DNA of 64,000 nt. Origin: Mycobacterium sp. 1100029.7. GTDB lineage: Bacteria; Actinomycetota; Actinomycetes; Mycobacteriales; Mycobacteriaceae. The notes below the pieces were generated by a model. That model was not told the origin of the DNA, ran no database searches, and worked only from the letters and a program-made list of their open reading frames with translations. The stretch covers positions 39,458 through 103,457 of the forward strand of contig NZ_LZSC01000047.1 of assembly GCF_001665235.1 (NCBI RefSeq). The letters run 5' to 3'. The position numbers and the translations under genes are program-made. Positions 27,122 through 36,589 of this stretch are shown here, piece by piece. The stretch's first letter is position 1, and every line of letters begins with the position of its first letter.

Positions 27122-30100
27122 CTACTCCGGCGCTCCCACCAGGACTCCTTCGATCGCCCCGTCGGTGGTGACGAGCAGCCCGCGCCCCGGCGGCAGTTGC
27201 TGGGCACTTACCCGGCCGAAGACCTTCACCGTCGCAGGGTCGTTGTCCATGAATAGGGTCGGCGCGCGCGAACTGGTCATCTTCTGGATAAACGGATTGG
27301 TCACGGAGATGCCCGCCCAGTTACCGGGCAGCCGCGAGGCAATCACGTGCAGACCTATCTCGCGGCAGCGTTCGAGTAGTCCCCACAATGGCGCGCTCGC
27401 GGCACTCTTACCGATAACGCCGTGCGGCCGGAGTTCCTGCTCGTCGTCGATCAACACGAAATGATGCGGACCTTCCCACGCGCTGCGGCTGAGCAACTCT
27501 TCCTGGCTCAGACCCGAGGGAGGAAGACGATCGCGCATCAGCGCCGCCAGCTCGCCGATCACCGAGTCGATGTCGTCGGCGGTGTAGGCGTATGCCCGCA
27601 CGTGCGGTCCGCGGATCTTGCCGATCAGGGACGTCTTGGGGTCGATGATGGTGATCTGGGCCTGCTCGGGAGTGAACCGGTTCATCACCGCCTGTCCGAA
27701 GGCAGCCAGCGTCGTCGTCTTGCCGCACAACTGCCGGCCCAGCACCAACATGCTCGGCACCACCCGGCTCGGCAGGTACGTGGGCTGCAAAGCGCTTTCA
27801 CCGATTGCGAAGGGAATGTTGAACGGGTCATCGGCCACGTCGGTCTCCGCGAACGCGGCGATGATCTGGGTGAGCTGAATCCGCTCGGGCAGGCGAGCCA
27901 GCTTCTCCAGCCGGCCGACACCGGTCACCTCGGCGATGACCGCACCGAGCTGCCGCGTCGGCACCCGTTCACCCGTGGCCGCCGTGATCTCCGGCACCCC
28001 CACCAACAACTCGTGGCCTTCGCGGGTGACACCGAACCCGGGTCGGTCCAAGGTGTTTCGCGCCGCCTTACGCCGCTCCAGGCCCTCACCCATCTGGGTT
28101 TCATCGGGGTTGCTCAGCCGCAGCTGGATGCGCGCGTTCGACACGTTGACCAGTGCTTGCTTCTGCCCGACCAACCACGCCGTGGCGGTGGTGGCCACGT
28201 GAACGCCGTAGGACAAGCCCTGGCGCGCGATCGACACCACCCGGTCGCCCATCGCGGAGTCCTTGTCGTACAGGTCGCTGAAGTTGTCGACGACCAGGAA
28301 GACATCCCCGAACTTGTCCGCGGGATCGGTGCCCCCTTCACGCTCGCCGCCGAAGCGCCGCTCACGGAATTCGGAGATGTCGATTTGGTACTGCTTGAAC
28401 GCGGCCTCGCGGGCCAGGATCAGTCCCTCGATGGACGCGATGGTCCGCGAGACACCTTCGTTGTCGGTGTGGCTGACGACGGAGGCCACGTGCGGCAGCT
28501 CTTCGACCGCATACAGCGAGGCGCCGATGCAGAAGAACGTGACCCGCTCGGGGCGGTACATCAACGCCGCCGAGGTGATCAGTGACATCAGGGTGGTCGA
28601 CTTGCCGCGCTGCGCGGTCGCCACCACCATGACGTTGTCCATCTCCGCGTCCAAGACGTACACCCGCTGGGCGTGGTCCTCGGGGATGTCGACAACTCCC
28701 AGCGGGAACACCAGGCCTGGGTTCTGTCCGTAGTCCACATACCACGGCTTACGCCGCCAGCTGGCCACCAAAGCGTCGATGGGTTCGCTGTCTTCCAAAG
28801 GCGGAAGCCAGATCTGGTGTGGCGGACGGGCGGTGTGCGCCATCAGTGATTCACGGATGACGTCGACGAGTTTCTTCTTGCGGAACCCGTCGGCGTGGAA
28901 CAGGAACTCGTCGGGCTCCTCGGGTTCATCGGCGACCGCAAGCGCCTGACTGTCGGCCTCACTGAGCGGCTGGTAGGCCCATGTCAACGAGCGCGGCTGC
29001 GAAAAGCTCACGTCCACCGTCTTGTTGACGTTGACCACTCGTTTGGGCACCACGAACGGAGCCGACACGTAGAAGCAGCGGAACTGCTCCAGGTCGCGTG
29101 GTCCCACCTTCAGCAGCGCGTAGCCGTTCTCCTTCGACGGAAGATGCAACGCGGCGTCGCTGCCGATCACGTCGCGGGAGTCCTCCGCCGTCTCCGCGCG
29201 CAGCGCTACTCGAAAAGCGATGTTGCTCTTGACTTTACTGAGCGACGACAGATCGAGGCGCTGACCACCGAGAGTGAAGAAGACGTTACAGCCGCGGCCC
29301 TCTTGCCCGATGTGGATGACCAGATCGATCCACTCGGGATGGTGGATGAACAGCTCGAGGTACTCGTCGATTATCACCAGCAGGATCGGCACCGGCTCGA
29401 GGTCACGACCGGCCAGCCGCATCTCCTCGTATTCATTGGCGTCGCGCGCCCCGGCCTCGTTGAAAAGCCGGTAGCGACGGGCGATTTCGCCATTGACGGC
29501 CTTGCGCATCCGCTCGGCTAGGTGCCGGTCGTCCTTGCCCAGGTTGGACAGCGATCCCGCGACATGCGGGAATCCCTGCAAGTCCTGGGCCGCGGATTCG
29601 AACTTCATGTCGACGAAGATCACGATGAACGTTTCGGGGGAGTGGGTCAATGCGATCCCGGTGCACAGCGACAGGAAATACTCCGACTTGCCGGAACCGG
29701 ACGTTCCGATCACCACCGAGTGGAAACCGAAACCACCAAAGTCCTTGGCGCGCAAGATGACGTTCTGCAGCTCGCCGCCTTGCTTGACGCCCACGGGCAT
29801 CATCGCCCATTTGTGGTCGCCGCGGCCGCGGCTCTCGCCCCACAGCCGGTCGACGTCCAGCTCCCGCGGATCACTGATCCCCAGGGCACGCAGCAGTTCA
29901 CCACCCTGACTGTCCGTCTCGGACAGTTCCCCGGCGCTCATCGGCGACCAGCGGGCGAGTGCTCGGGCGTACCTGTTGGCCGTGCTCTCGGCGAGCATGT
30001 CCGCCACCGCATAGAACGTGCCGCGATGAGAGAGCCGGCCTTCACGAAGGTTGAAACGTTCACTGTCGTCGGTGAATCCGACTCCCACCCCGGATCGGGT

Positions 30101-31201
30101 CGCCAACCGAAGCACGGTGATACCGGCCATACCCTTCTGGCCGGTCACGCCTTCCCACTGCTCGGGAGTGCCGACGTTGTCGTCGACGATCACCCAGTGC
30201 GGCCCCAGCGCCGGACCGATACCCGACTCGATCGGCGACGGCATCGACGTCGGGCTCATTCCGACCGGCGGCGTCCACGGTCCGCGCCCCTTGCGGTGCA
30301 GTTCGGCGTCGAGCGCCTCTTCCAGTTCGGTGGGGGAGGTGAAGACCAATCGACGCAGTCCGCATGCGTCGAACATCTCGTCGTGCTGGTTGTGCGGCAG
30401 CCACACCAGCCAGGACCACAGCTCGGGGTGCCGGGTGACCACCATGACTTTGAGGTCGCTGGGGCTGTGGTAGACCGCCAGCGAGCACAGGACCGACCGG
30501 GCGAAGCTGTGCAGTTCGCTCGGCTCGTCGCCGATGAAGCTGAATCCCGGCTTGGCCCGCAGGCTCAGGACCTTGCCGATGCCGCGGATCTTGCTCTGCT
30601 CGAGAATGAAATCTCTCAGCGCACCGCCGGTTACCGGTTCCAGCTCTTCACCGATCGGGACGTCGGGCCACTGCAGGGATACCGCCGACTCGCTGGCCTG
30701 CTGGATGCCGATTCCGAGTCTGACGTCGAGGAAATCCGGGTCGGCGGCACGCCGCTCCCACATGCGCGGGCCGCCGATGACGGTGTCCAGCTTCTGTGGG
30801 TCGCCGTGCACGAAGAGCTGGCTGCGCCGCTGATCCTGGGCTGCACGCTGAACCTCGTCGCGGTCCTCGTCGAGTTGGCGAAGGTAACTGCGGCGCTGCT
30901 TTTCCTGTTCGCCCCAACTGATTCGGCGACCGCGCCCGAGGCGCCCGCTGAACATCAGCGTGCCGAATCCGACCAGGCCGATCATCGGGAAGAACCCGGA
31001 CTGCAGTGACCGGATCCCCGATGCGTACATCACCACCAGGGTGCCGATGATGCCGACGAGCAGCGCCGGGACCGCAATCATCAGCAAGATGTTGCGGGGT
31101 TCACGCTCGGGCAACGCCAATGGTGCGGCGACCGCGATCCGCACCGGCGGGACGCTCGGTGCCGGTTTGCGGCGGCCGCGCACGAAACCACGTTTGGACA
31201 T
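27122..31201 (-). CDS. eccC2: EccC, three-ATPase motor of an ESX-2-like type VII secretion system
   Basis: A 1359-aa membrane-bound FtsK/SpoIIIE-type ATPase that recruits and drives substrates through the ESX channel. Two membrane helices (about 37-60 and 68-85) are followed by three ATPase domains. D1 has Walker A GTSGSGKS (499-506) and Walker B VIIDEYLEL (DE 612-613). D2 has ATAQRGKST (861-869) with VVDNFSDL. D3 has GRQLCGKTT (1155-1163) with IDDEQEL. Only D1 has fully canonical catalytic residues. EccCa and EccCb are fused in one chain, unlike ESX-1. Length is near EccC2 (Rv3894c, 1396 aa from memory). ATG at 31201 follows the eccB stop by 5 bp. Confidence 0.93.
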   Translation of the reverse strand: MSKRGFVRGRRKPAPSVPPVRIAVAAPLALPEREPRNILLMIAVPALLVGIIGTLVVMYASGIRSLQSGFFPMIGLVGFGTLMFSGRLGRGRRISWGEQEKQRRSYLRQLDEDRDEVQRAAQDQRRSQLFVHGDPQKLDTVIGGPRMWERRAADPDFLDVRLGIGIQQASESAVSLQWPDVPIGEELEPVTGGALRDFILEQSKIRGIGKVLSLRAKPGFSFIGDEPSELHSFARSVLCSLAVYHSPSDLKVMVVTRHPELWSWLVWLPHNQHDEMFDACGLRRLVFTSPTELEEALDAELHRKGRGPWTPPVGMSPTSMPSPIESGIGPALGPHWVIVDDNVGTPEQWEGVTGQKGMAGITVLRLATRSGVGVGFTDDSERFNLREGRLSHRGTFYAVADMLAESTANRYARALARWSPMSAGELSETDSQGGELLRALGISDPRELDVDRLWGESRGRGDHKWAMMPVGVKQGGELQNVILRAKDFGGFGFHSVVIGTSGSGKSEYFLSLCTGIALTHSPETFIVIFVDMKFESAAQDLQGFPHVAGSLSNLGKDDRHLAERMRKAVNGEIARRYRLFNEAGARDANEYEEMRLAGRDLEPVPILLVIIDEYLELFIHHPEWIDLVIHIGQEGRGCNVFFTLGGQRLDLSSLSKVKSNIAFRVALRAETAEDSRDVIGSDAALHLPSKENGYALLKVGPRDLEQFRCFYVSAPFVVPKRVVNVNKTVDVSFSQPRSLTWAYQPLSEADSQALAVADEPEEPDEFLFHADGFRKKKLVDVIRESLMAHTARPPHQIWLPPLEDSEPIDALVASWRRKPWYVDYGQNPGLVFPLGVVDIPEDHAQRVYVLDAEMDNVMVVATAQRGKSTTLMSLITSAALMYRPERVTFFCIGASLYAVEELPHVASVVSHTDNEGVSRTIASIEGLILAREAAFKQYQIDISEFRERRFGGEREGGTDPADKFGDVFLVVDNFSDLYDKDSAMGDRVVSIARQGLSYGVHVATTATAWLVGQKQALVNVSNARIQLRLSNPDETQMGEGLERRKAARNTLDRPGFGVTREGHELLVGVPEITAATGERVPTRQLGAVIAEVTGVGRLEKLARLPERIQLTQIIAAFAETDVADDPFNIPFAIGESALQPTYLPSRVVPSMLVLGRQLCGKTTTLAAFGQAVMNRFTPEQAQITIIDPKTSLIGKIRGPHVRAYAYTADDIDSVIGELAALMRDRLPPSGLSQEELLSRSAWEGPHHFVLIDDEQELRPHGVIGKSAASAPLWGLLERCREIGLHVIASRLPGNWAGISVTNPFIQKMTSSRAPTLFMDNDPATVKVFGRVSAQQLPPGRGLLVTTDGAIEGVLVGAPE

Positions 31202-31206
31202 CGCTG

Positions 31207-32703
31207 TTAACCCCCGCCTGCCAAATCGTTGATATCGGGTATCGGTGCCACCGCACCACCTCCGGTGACCGCGTCGCGCGACACCAGGGCTGCGTCGCGA
31301 CCGATCGCGGGCCCGGGCGCGAAGGTACGCACGATCGGCCACGGCGCTTGCACCGCAAGCTTCGGGTCCAGACCCAAGGCCTTCAAGGTCGCGTGGTCGG
31401 CCTGGATGCCGTACCGAACACCTTGCGGCGAAATCCAATACAAGCTTTCGCGGCTGTCGGCCGTCGCGACGCCACTGGTGGTCGTGACGAAGTTCGCCGC
31501 CCCCGGAAGGATCAATATCTGTTGTGCCTCAACAGAGTTGGGGTCGCGATCGTCGCGGACCAGGTGAACGACCCGCGGGTCCATACCGATCGATACCGGC
31601 AATCCCCGGCCGGTCAACAGGGTGATTCGCGCCTGCGGGTCTCCGGACTGCTTTTCCCATCCCACGCAGGTCACCGGATTCGCCGAGGTGTCAACGAAGT
31701 CCAGCTTTTCTGAGGGGTAGTAGTCGACATCGAGGACATCGACCACCGGGATTTGGATCAGCTTGTCGGGGGCAACCAGGGTGGGTGTCGTTGAACCCTC
31801 GGAATCCGCGGTCCTCAGCAGGTCTGCGACGAAGCTGGTGATTTTCTGCACCCCGTCGGGCAGCAGTACGTAGAAGCCGTTGACGGTGCCGCTGGCGTCG
31901 CGGGTTTCCAGCACCCTGCCGACGATGGAACCAGGCAGCCACCGTGACGGCGTGCCGCGGCCCGGAATCGTCGGCAGCACAAGGGGTTCCGTTGACGGCA
32001 TCGCGTCGAACAGGGCGTTGGAAATTTCGATCGGGTAGGTGACTCCAGGGTCGAGACCGAGGTTGAAGGTCACCGATCGGTCCGCGGGGTCGATACGGGA
32101 CCGCTGACCATGCCAGATGACGTACGTCGCGCCCTTGTGGGTCGCCAGGATCGCCTGTTTCGGGCTCATCGGCGCCGACCGTCCGACGGGGAACAGCTGG
32201 CCGGCTATCGAGGTGACCACCGGCGCAGTACCGCTGCCGCGGGCGGCCGCCGTGTCGCAAACCGACCATGCCGATTCGCCACTCGCCGTGATCGGCAAGC
32301 TGTCCGGCGCACCCGGAATGCCGATGATCGGGCCCGTCGGGTACTTGGCGATCTCGCTGGCCCGCACCCAGGTCGGTGCGCCGTCGCTGCCGACCGCCAG
32401 TCGCGCGGAGGTGAGGTTGAGCGCGGGGTAGAGGCGCCCGTTGATCTTCGCGTAGACCGCGCCGGTGTCACGGTCGCCGATGATCGATGATTGGCCGACC
32501 AGACCCGAGGGCTTCATGACATGAAGCAGCGCCATCCAGCCGATGCCGATGACGACGAGCACGATCGACAGTGCCACCGCCGCTTGCTGTTTGCGATCGT
32601 CGTGCTTCATCCGGACCGAGAAGCGGGTGATCGCGGCGCGTAGCCGCCGGTTGTAGAACAGGTGCCCCGAATTCTGATCCCGGTTGGACAGATTGAGTGG
32701 CAC
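31207..32703 (-). CDS. eccB2: EccB, core membrane-complex subunit of an ESX-2-like system
   Basis: A 498-aa type VII secretion core component with a short cytosolic N terminus (DQNSGHLFYNRRLRAAITR). One membrane helix spans about residues 42-62 (AVALSIVLVVIGIGWMALL). A large periplasmic domain made of EccB repeats follows (PVVTSIAGQLFPVG, YPIEISNALFDAMP, LLPDGVQKITS). Length agrees with EccB2 (Rv3895c, 495 aa from memory). The start is GTG at 32703, with an AAAGGAG ribosome site 6 nt upstream. It is coupled to eccC. Confidence 0.93.
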   Translation of the reverse strand: MPLNLSNRDQNSGHLFYNRRLRAAITRFSVRMKHDDRKQQAAVALSIVLVVIGIGWMALLHVMKPSGLVGQSSIIGDRDTGAVYAKINGRLYPALNLTSARLAVGSDGAPTWVRASEIAKYPTGPIIGIPGAPDSLPITASGESAWSVCDTAAARGSGTAPVVTSIAGQLFPVGRSAPMSPKQAILATHKGATYVIWHGQRSRIDPADRSVTFNLGLDPGVTYPIEISNALFDAMPSTEPLVLPTIPGRGTPSRWLPGSIVGRVLETRDASGTVNGFYVLLPDGVQKITSFVADLLRTADSEGSTTPTLVAPDKLIQIPVVDVLDVDYYPSEKLDFVDTSANPVTCVGWEKQSGDPQARITLLTGRGLPVSIGMDPRVVHLVRDDRDPNSVEAQQILILPGAANFVTTTSGVATADSRESLYWISPQGVRYGIQADHATLKALGLDPKLAVQAPWPIVRTFAPGPAIGRDAALVSRDAVTGGGAVAPIPDINDLAGGG

Positions 32704-32753
32704 GTAATTCTCCTTTCGGCGGTCGAGTCAGGGTTGCTGCGTTGCCACCGGCG

Positions 32754-33083
32754 TCAATGCAGCTCGCCGCCGTATCTTGCGCGGTTCTCTGCCTCTGCCT
32801 CTTCGCGCAGCGCGGCGATGGCGAGGTTCAACCTGTCAGCCAGCTCGGCGTGGGCGTAAGCCGTCATCACGCCCGGGTGCAACGTCAGTTCGACCAGCTT
32901 GCCGTCGGAGTTTGCCACGGCGCGAATGTCCCCCAAGTCCACGCTGTACCTAATTGTCTCGGCTTGCGCGACAAGGGCTTCCCACTTGTCGGCAGCCTCG
33001 CTCAGCTCACGTAGCACTGCCTCGACGAGATCTCGATCTTTCAGGCCGCTCTGTTCGATGCGACCGCCCGATCCCGACACCAT
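32754..33083 (-). CDS. YbaB/EbfC-like small protein (position of Rv0030)
   Basis: A 109-aa protein with the YbaB/EbfC-type fold pattern: a long helix (LVEAVLRELSEAADKWEALVAQAETI), then a sheet with GKLVELTLHPGVMT, then another long helix ending in Glu/Arg. Related proteins accompany ESX loci (EspL-type) and bind DNA or act as chaperones. ATG at 33083 gives exactly the 109 aa I remember for Rv0030; an in-frame TTG at 33116 would overlap the upstream ORF stop. It lies 50 bp before eccB. Confidence 0.75.
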   Translation of the reverse strand: MVSGSGGRIEQSGLKDRDLVEAVLRELSEAADKWEALVAQAETIRYSVDLGDIRAVANSDGKLVELTLHPGVMTAYAHAELADRLNLAIAALREEAEAENRARYGGELH

Positions 33084-33112
33084 GTCAGTATCATCGAGCC
33101 CTCCTACCAGCG

Positions 33113-33430
33113 TCAATTCACAGTTTTACTGGTGACCGGGGCCGGAGGGATCGGGGAATTGTCGAGCACGTGAGTGCCCGACGCGCCGCGTCGACCGTCG
33201 TGGTTGTTGTGCGGCGCGAGCACTCTCAGGCATCCGACGGCTTCGTCCGCGATGACCCGGCCCAGCGACGGATAGGCCGCGAACTGCGCTTCACTGAGCC
33301 ACTGGTCGGAGGTGGGGTTGTGCGGGAATATCGCGCAGGACGCCGCATACGTCAGCAACCAGAACGGACACCTCTCGCTCAGTACCGCCTTCGCGAAAAC
33401 CAGGGTCCCGGCGCTAACGGTTCATGCAGA
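33113..33430 (-). pseudogene. Open frame resembling the C-terminal end of a patatin-like protein
   Basis: An open frame of about 105 codons read from 33430 to 33113. It has no ATG or GTG; the first usable start is TTG at 33358 (81 aa). The stretch CPFWLLTYAASCAIFPHN, then SDQWLSEAQFAAY, looks like real coding sequence and recalls the tail of actinobacterial patatin-like proteins, a weak match by eye. A short ATG-led frame just upstream (33464 to 33417, ending CMNR) runs into it out of phase, so a frameshifted remnant is likely. Its stop overlaps the possible TTG start of the YbaB-like gene. Confidence 0.35.
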
Positions 33431-33465
33431 TGCGGTTGATCGCCGGCGCAGTCGGCCGGGACATC

Positions 33466-33582
33466 TCAGTCTTCGCAGTGGCGCTCGTAATCCCAGCGTT
33501 CCAACCACGCAGAGAGACGGTGAATCCCGATGCTGACCACGATCAGGAAGGCGCCCTCTGCGGCCAGGAGAAGTTCGTTCAC
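33466..33582 (-). CDS. 38-aa putative membrane peptide
   Basis: A GTG-started frame encoding 38 aa with one hydrophobic helix ([17 protein letters not shown]) and a charged, aromatic tail ([17 protein letters not shown]). Its GTG overlaps the stop of the upstream ORF (GTGA), the usual sign of translational coupling. It is too short for standard gene finding. Nothing is known about function; small membrane peptides often regulate or stabilise membrane complexes, here possibly the ESX core encoded downstream. Confidence 0.4.
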   Translation of the reverse strand: MNELLLAAEGAFLIVVSIGIHRLSAWLERWDYERHCED

Positions 33583-33815
33583 AGCCGGTCCATCTCTCGG
33601 GCCATCGCGGCCTGCTCGAAGTAGCTCAACCTGCGCGGCGGGTATTGGTGCCAGCCATGGTGTTCAGCACCGACTTTCGGCACCCGCCGGTGCCAGCGCG
33701 TAGCAAGCCGCGGATGCTCGGTGAGGCGCAAGCGCTCACCGAAACCGTCCTGCGGTTCGGCGGCGTTTGATGTCGCGCGATGACTGTTTTCCGGGGATGT
33801 GCCAGTAGCGAGCAT
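33579..33815 (-). CDS. Small hypothetical ORF upstream of the 38-aa peptide
   Basis: A 78-aa frame from ATG at 33815, or 95 aa from a TTG at 33866. It is Arg/His/Glu-rich with no membrane segment and ends [19 protein letters not shown]. It is coupled by a GTGA overlap to the 38-aa membrane peptide. No family is recognised. It lies in the 848-bp space between the Rv0029-like and Rv0030-like genes, which otherwise holds only the frames listed here; decay of an older gene is an alternative. Confidence 0.3.
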   Translation of the reverse strand: MLATGTSPENSHRATSNAAEPQDGFGERLRLTEHPRLATRWHRRVPKVGAEHHGWHQYPPRRLSYFEQAAMAREMDRL

Positions 33816-33964
33816 TTCGATCACCTGAGTCAGGTTTGCGTCCGGTCGGTCCGGCCGTCGATGCAAATGTAAGAACTCATCGCCACTGAGCGCATGCGTA
33901 GTCGACTACCTGTTTTCGCGATGCGGGCGCCGTCGCGGTGCGGGCGGCTCAGGCTGACAACACG

Positions 33965-35689
33965 TCAGGTGTCAGCAGTCCACTGGCTGGCCGGTGGCTC
34001 GTCGAGCTTTTGAAACCACGCCAGGTGGTAGTTCGCCGACGTCATGTCGCCGGCGACGCTGCTCTCGGTAGCGGCGAGCAGCAGGCAGTTCAGCAAGAGC
34101 GCGTGGTCGGTGTTCGGGTACTGACCGAGGAGCTGATAGCGGGCGGTGTCGAGATGCACCCGCAGCAGGTCGGCTTCCTCTTCGACGACGCCGGTTCCGG
34201 CGGTGGCGGCCTTGGCCAAGGTGTGTACCAGCCGCGGCAATCCGTCACGCCAGTGCGTGAGTCGGCCCAGCTCCCAGCCGAGGTCGTCGACGGCGGGAAG
34301 TTCCCGGGGCGTCACCGCCGATTCCGTCATGCCGAAGTCCGTCACCCGGCCGACCGGATCACCGGGGGTGTAGGTCGCGGTCCGGGTCGCGTCGCCCAGC
34401 AGCGCGGCGGCCCGACCGGTCCGCCGTCCGGGCGCCAGCAATCGCACGCCCGCCGGAAGCTCAATTCCCGACGGGATCCAACCGTGGGCGAGGTCAGTGA
34501 CCACCAGCGTCGTACCGTCCGGTTGGTCGCCGACGGCCCAGTTCAGCCGGGGTTCTTGGCGGACGACGAACGACAGGAGCCGGTGCAACCGCTCGGCGTC
34601 CGATTCGCTGTCGACGGCCGCTTCTACCGGTGCAGGCTCCGGGTCCGGCTCCGGCTCGGGTAGGGGTTCCGGCTCGGGCTCAGCCTCCGGTTCGAGCGCG
34701 ACCACCGGCTCAGGTAGCGGCTCGGGCTCAGGCGCTTGCGTGACTTCCGGCTCGGGCTCAGGCGCTTGCGTGACTTCCGGCTCGGGCTCAGGCTCGGGTA
34801 GGGGTTCCGGCTCGAGCGCGACCTCCGGCTCCGGCTCCGGCTCGGGCTCAGGCTCCGGTTCGAGCGCGACCTCCGGCTCCGGCTCCAGCGCGACCTCCGG
34901 CTCCGGCTCGGCGACCGCTTCCAATGCGAGCCGTCGCTGCAATCTCGCGGTGTCGGATTCGACGTCAATCGCGGGGGCTGGGACCTCCGGCGGCTCCGGC
35001 TCCGGCTCGGCTTCGCGCTCCGGTTCGGGTGCTGACTCCGGCACCACCGGAATAGTGACCACCCTGGTATCGGCCGCGGACGGCGCTCGGTGCCGCCCCT
35101 CCAGCGCGTCCAGCTCGCCATCGTCCTCGGCCGCCGCTACGCCGGTAATCGGTTTCTCGACGGTCGCGGACTCGTCGGCGGCAGGTTCCGCGGTGACCAC
35201 CGGAATGACTTGCGTCTCGTCCAGCGCCGGATCCGGGCGGGCCGCCGGGACCACCGGAATGATCTGGGTCTTGTCGAGGTCGGGGACGCTGTAGCGGCGC
35301 GGCGCCTGAGCTTGGTGACGGCGCGCGCGCATCTGCGCCTTCATCAAGTCCAGTTGACGCATCGTCGATTCGACCCGGCGAACCGCCCGGGCACGGGCTT
35401 CGTCGATGACTCGAGCCTCGGCCGCATGCCGACCCTCGTCAGTGAGCCCGGCCCGCTTGACCATCCCCAGCTGTTTGTTGGCACTGCCGGTGATCGTCCG
35501 CAGGTCTTTCTCGAGATGCTCTGCGAGCGGCGCGGTTTCGTCGGTAACCGTCGACAATTCGGCAGGCCACAGCCCACCGATCACCCAGGGGGTGCAATCG
35601 GTGGGAGAGCTGAAGGCCGGCATCGACAATGATTCCCGGGTAGCTCTCCGGAGGCGCTGGCGCGCCGTCTTTCGACCGAAGATCGCCAC
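33965..35689 (-). CDS. ESX-associated protein with Glu-Pro repeat linker (Rv0029 equivalent)
   Basis: A 574-aa protein. The N-terminal helical, Arg-rich region spans residues 1-125. A very long acidic EPEP linker follows (about 215-385). A globular C-terminal domain (about 390-570) has [24 protein letters not shown] and [12 protein letters not shown]. The C-terminal part looks like the DUF5631/DUF5632 type seen in Rv3899c of the ESX-2 locus, from memory. The H37Rv counterpart is about 365 aa, so most extra length is the EP linker. No signal peptide or membrane helix is seen. Likely a secreted or chaperone-like ESX accessory protein. Confidence 0.7.
   Translation of the reverse strand: MAIFGRKTARQRLRRATRESLSMPAFSSPTDCTPWVIGGLWPAELSTVTDETAPLAEHLEKDLRTITGSANKQLGMVKRAGLTDEGRHAAEARVIDEARARAVRRVESTMRQLDLMKAQMRARRHQAQAPRRYSVPDLDKTQIIPVVPAARPDPALDETQVIPVVTAEPAADESATVEKPITGVAAAEDDGELDALEGRHRAPSAADTRVVTIPVVPESAPEPEREAEPEPEPPEVPAPAIDVESDTARLQRRLALEAVAEPEPEVALEPEPEVALEPEPEPEPEPEPEVALEPEPLPEPEPEPEVTQAPEPEPEVTQAPEPEPLPEPVVALEPEAEPEPEPLPEPEPDPEPAPVEAAVDSESDAERLHRLLSFVVRQEPRLNWAVGDQPDGTTLVVTDLAHGWIPSGIELPAGVRLLAPGRRTGRAAALLGDATRTATYTPGDPVGRVTDFGMTESAVTPRELPAVDDLGWELGRLTHWRDGLPRLVHTLAKAATAGTGVVEEEADLLRVHLDTARYQLLGQYPNTDHALLLNCLLLAATESSVAGDMTSANYHLAWFQKLDEPPASQWTADT
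34719..34778. repeat. Perfect 30-bp tandem repeat, two copies, inside the EP-linker gene
   Basis: A 30-bp unit at 34719-34748 is repeated exactly at 34749-34778, keeping the reading frame and encoding a repeated ten-residue [10 protein letters not shown] unit. It is embedded in a longer run of imperfect GGCTCC/GGCTCGGG repeats (34630-35030). Such in-frame repeats change copy number easily and would make the linker length variable between strains. Confidence 0.85.
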
Positions 35690-35765
35690 CGGGTCAGACT
35701 ACCGATATCCCGCCATCCCGCCTTACCAAAGGTGAATTGTGCGGGGGTGACGGACTCGGTAGCTT

Positions 35766-35915
35766 ATGGCCATGGCCGAATCCGCGCTGCAGCAGCAACT
35801 CGACGAAGTGCGTGCGCTGCTCGGCCGCGCCCGAGAGTTGTTCGGCGCCAATCCTATCGAGCCACCAACCGACATCGCCCCGGATCCCGACACAGCCAAG
35901 ACCTGGCTGATCTGA
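35766..35915 (+). CDS. 49-aa ORF on the opposite strand between the Rv0028- and Rv0029-like genes
   Basis: ATG at 35766 (a second ATG at 35772) opens a 49-aa frame: an amphipathic helix (ALQQQLDEVRALLGRARELFG), then a Pro/Asp-rich tail ending KTWLI. It fills the 229-bp gap between two minus-strand genes and ends 4 bp from the convergent Rv0028-like stop. The composition looks coding and the helix could form a coiled coil. The ribosome site is weak. The family is not recognised. Confidence 0.45.
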   Translation: MAMAESALQQQLDEVRALLGRARELFGANPIEPPTDIAPDPDTAKTWLI

Positions 35916-35918
35916 CCC

Positions 35919-36230
35919 TCAGTCCGTGCTGTCACGGCGGCGCAGCTTGTGCGCCAGCAGTTTCTCGATCGCCACGTCCAGATCATTGGGTGTCGGCACC
36001 TCCGCCGAAGGACTGTGTCCGGCCGCCACAATTTCGTTCCGAACTTCCAACAGCGCCTTCAACCACGACACGTCCGCGGTCAACAGAATGCCCTGCGCAA
36101 GGGTCGCGGCGTCGGTATCCATCGCCTCCTCGCTCAGCGCGACACTGTGCATGTAGCCGCCGCGGCATGAGCGGACCAGGATGTGCCCACTCGGGTGAAC
36201 GGTGTCGAACGCAGGATTGGCGTCTGTCAT
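35919..36230 (-). CDS. Conserved small protein (Rv0028 equivalent, DUF2694-like)
   Basis: A 103-aa soluble protein. It starts with a short beta-rich segment (PSGHILVRSCRGGYMHSVALSEEAM) followed by helices (TLAQGILLTADVSWLKALLEVRNEIV). It resembles DUF2694 proteins found beside ESX genes; the domain name is from memory. Its ATG overlaps the stop of the EspC-like gene (ATGA), so the two are coupled. The function is unknown; partner or chaperone of the EspC-like protein is a reasonable guess. Confidence 0.72.
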   Translation of the reverse strand: MTDANPAFDTVHPSGHILVRSCRGGYMHSVALSEEAMDTDAATLAQGILLTADVSWLKALLEVRNEIVAAGHSPSAEVPTPNDLDVAIEKLLAHKLRRRDSTD

Positions 36231-36544
36231 CGACCGCCGTCGACGACGCGGCCGAGCTCACCGGCCGCATCTTGTTCGTGCTGATCCCAAGCCGTGGCCG
36301 ACACCGTCAATTTGTGCGCCATGTCGGCGTGGTCGTCCGCCTGTTGTTCGTAGCACTGCCGGCGCAGTTCGAGTAGTTCCCGTCCGGCGTCGCGTAGGTC
36401 ACCGAAGATGGGTCCGAGCGAATCCAGGCTCTCCTGGATGGCGGCATGCGACGACGGGAGGGTGCGCAAGTAGTCCGAGGTCTCCTGATGGTGCGCGGCC
36501 GCGTCTCGTAAGTGCGCGGGCACCACGTGGATTCGATCTGCCAT
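36227..36544 (-). CDS. EspC-like ESX secretion-associated protein (Rv0027 equivalent)
   Basis: A 105-aa, all-helical protein the size of a WXG100/EspC family member, matching Rv0027 in length. The N terminus IHVVPAHLRDAAAHHQ is the typical EspC start. The C-terminal helix carries WDQHEQD in the place of the YxxxD/E export signal, with Trp for Tyr. This makes it the best candidate substrate of the EccC encoded 5 kb downstream. It is coupled to the next gene by a 4-bp overlap. Confidence 0.78.
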   Translation of the reverse strand: MADRIHVVPAHLRDAAAHHQETSDYLRTLPSSHAAIQESLDSLGPIFGDLRDAGRELLELRRQCYEQQADDHADMAHKLTVSATAWDQHEQDAAGELGRVVDGGR

Positions 36545-36589
36545 CCGCTGTCTCCTGTTCCTGCGCCGCCGGCCGGGCCGACGAGTTCA

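Noticed and set aside
25414..31201. Assignment of the PPE-PE-eccC genes to ESX-1
   Set aside because: ESX-1 has eccC split into eccCa and eccCb and a PPE68-type protein; here eccC is one chain and the PPE tail resembles PPE69 of ESX-2.
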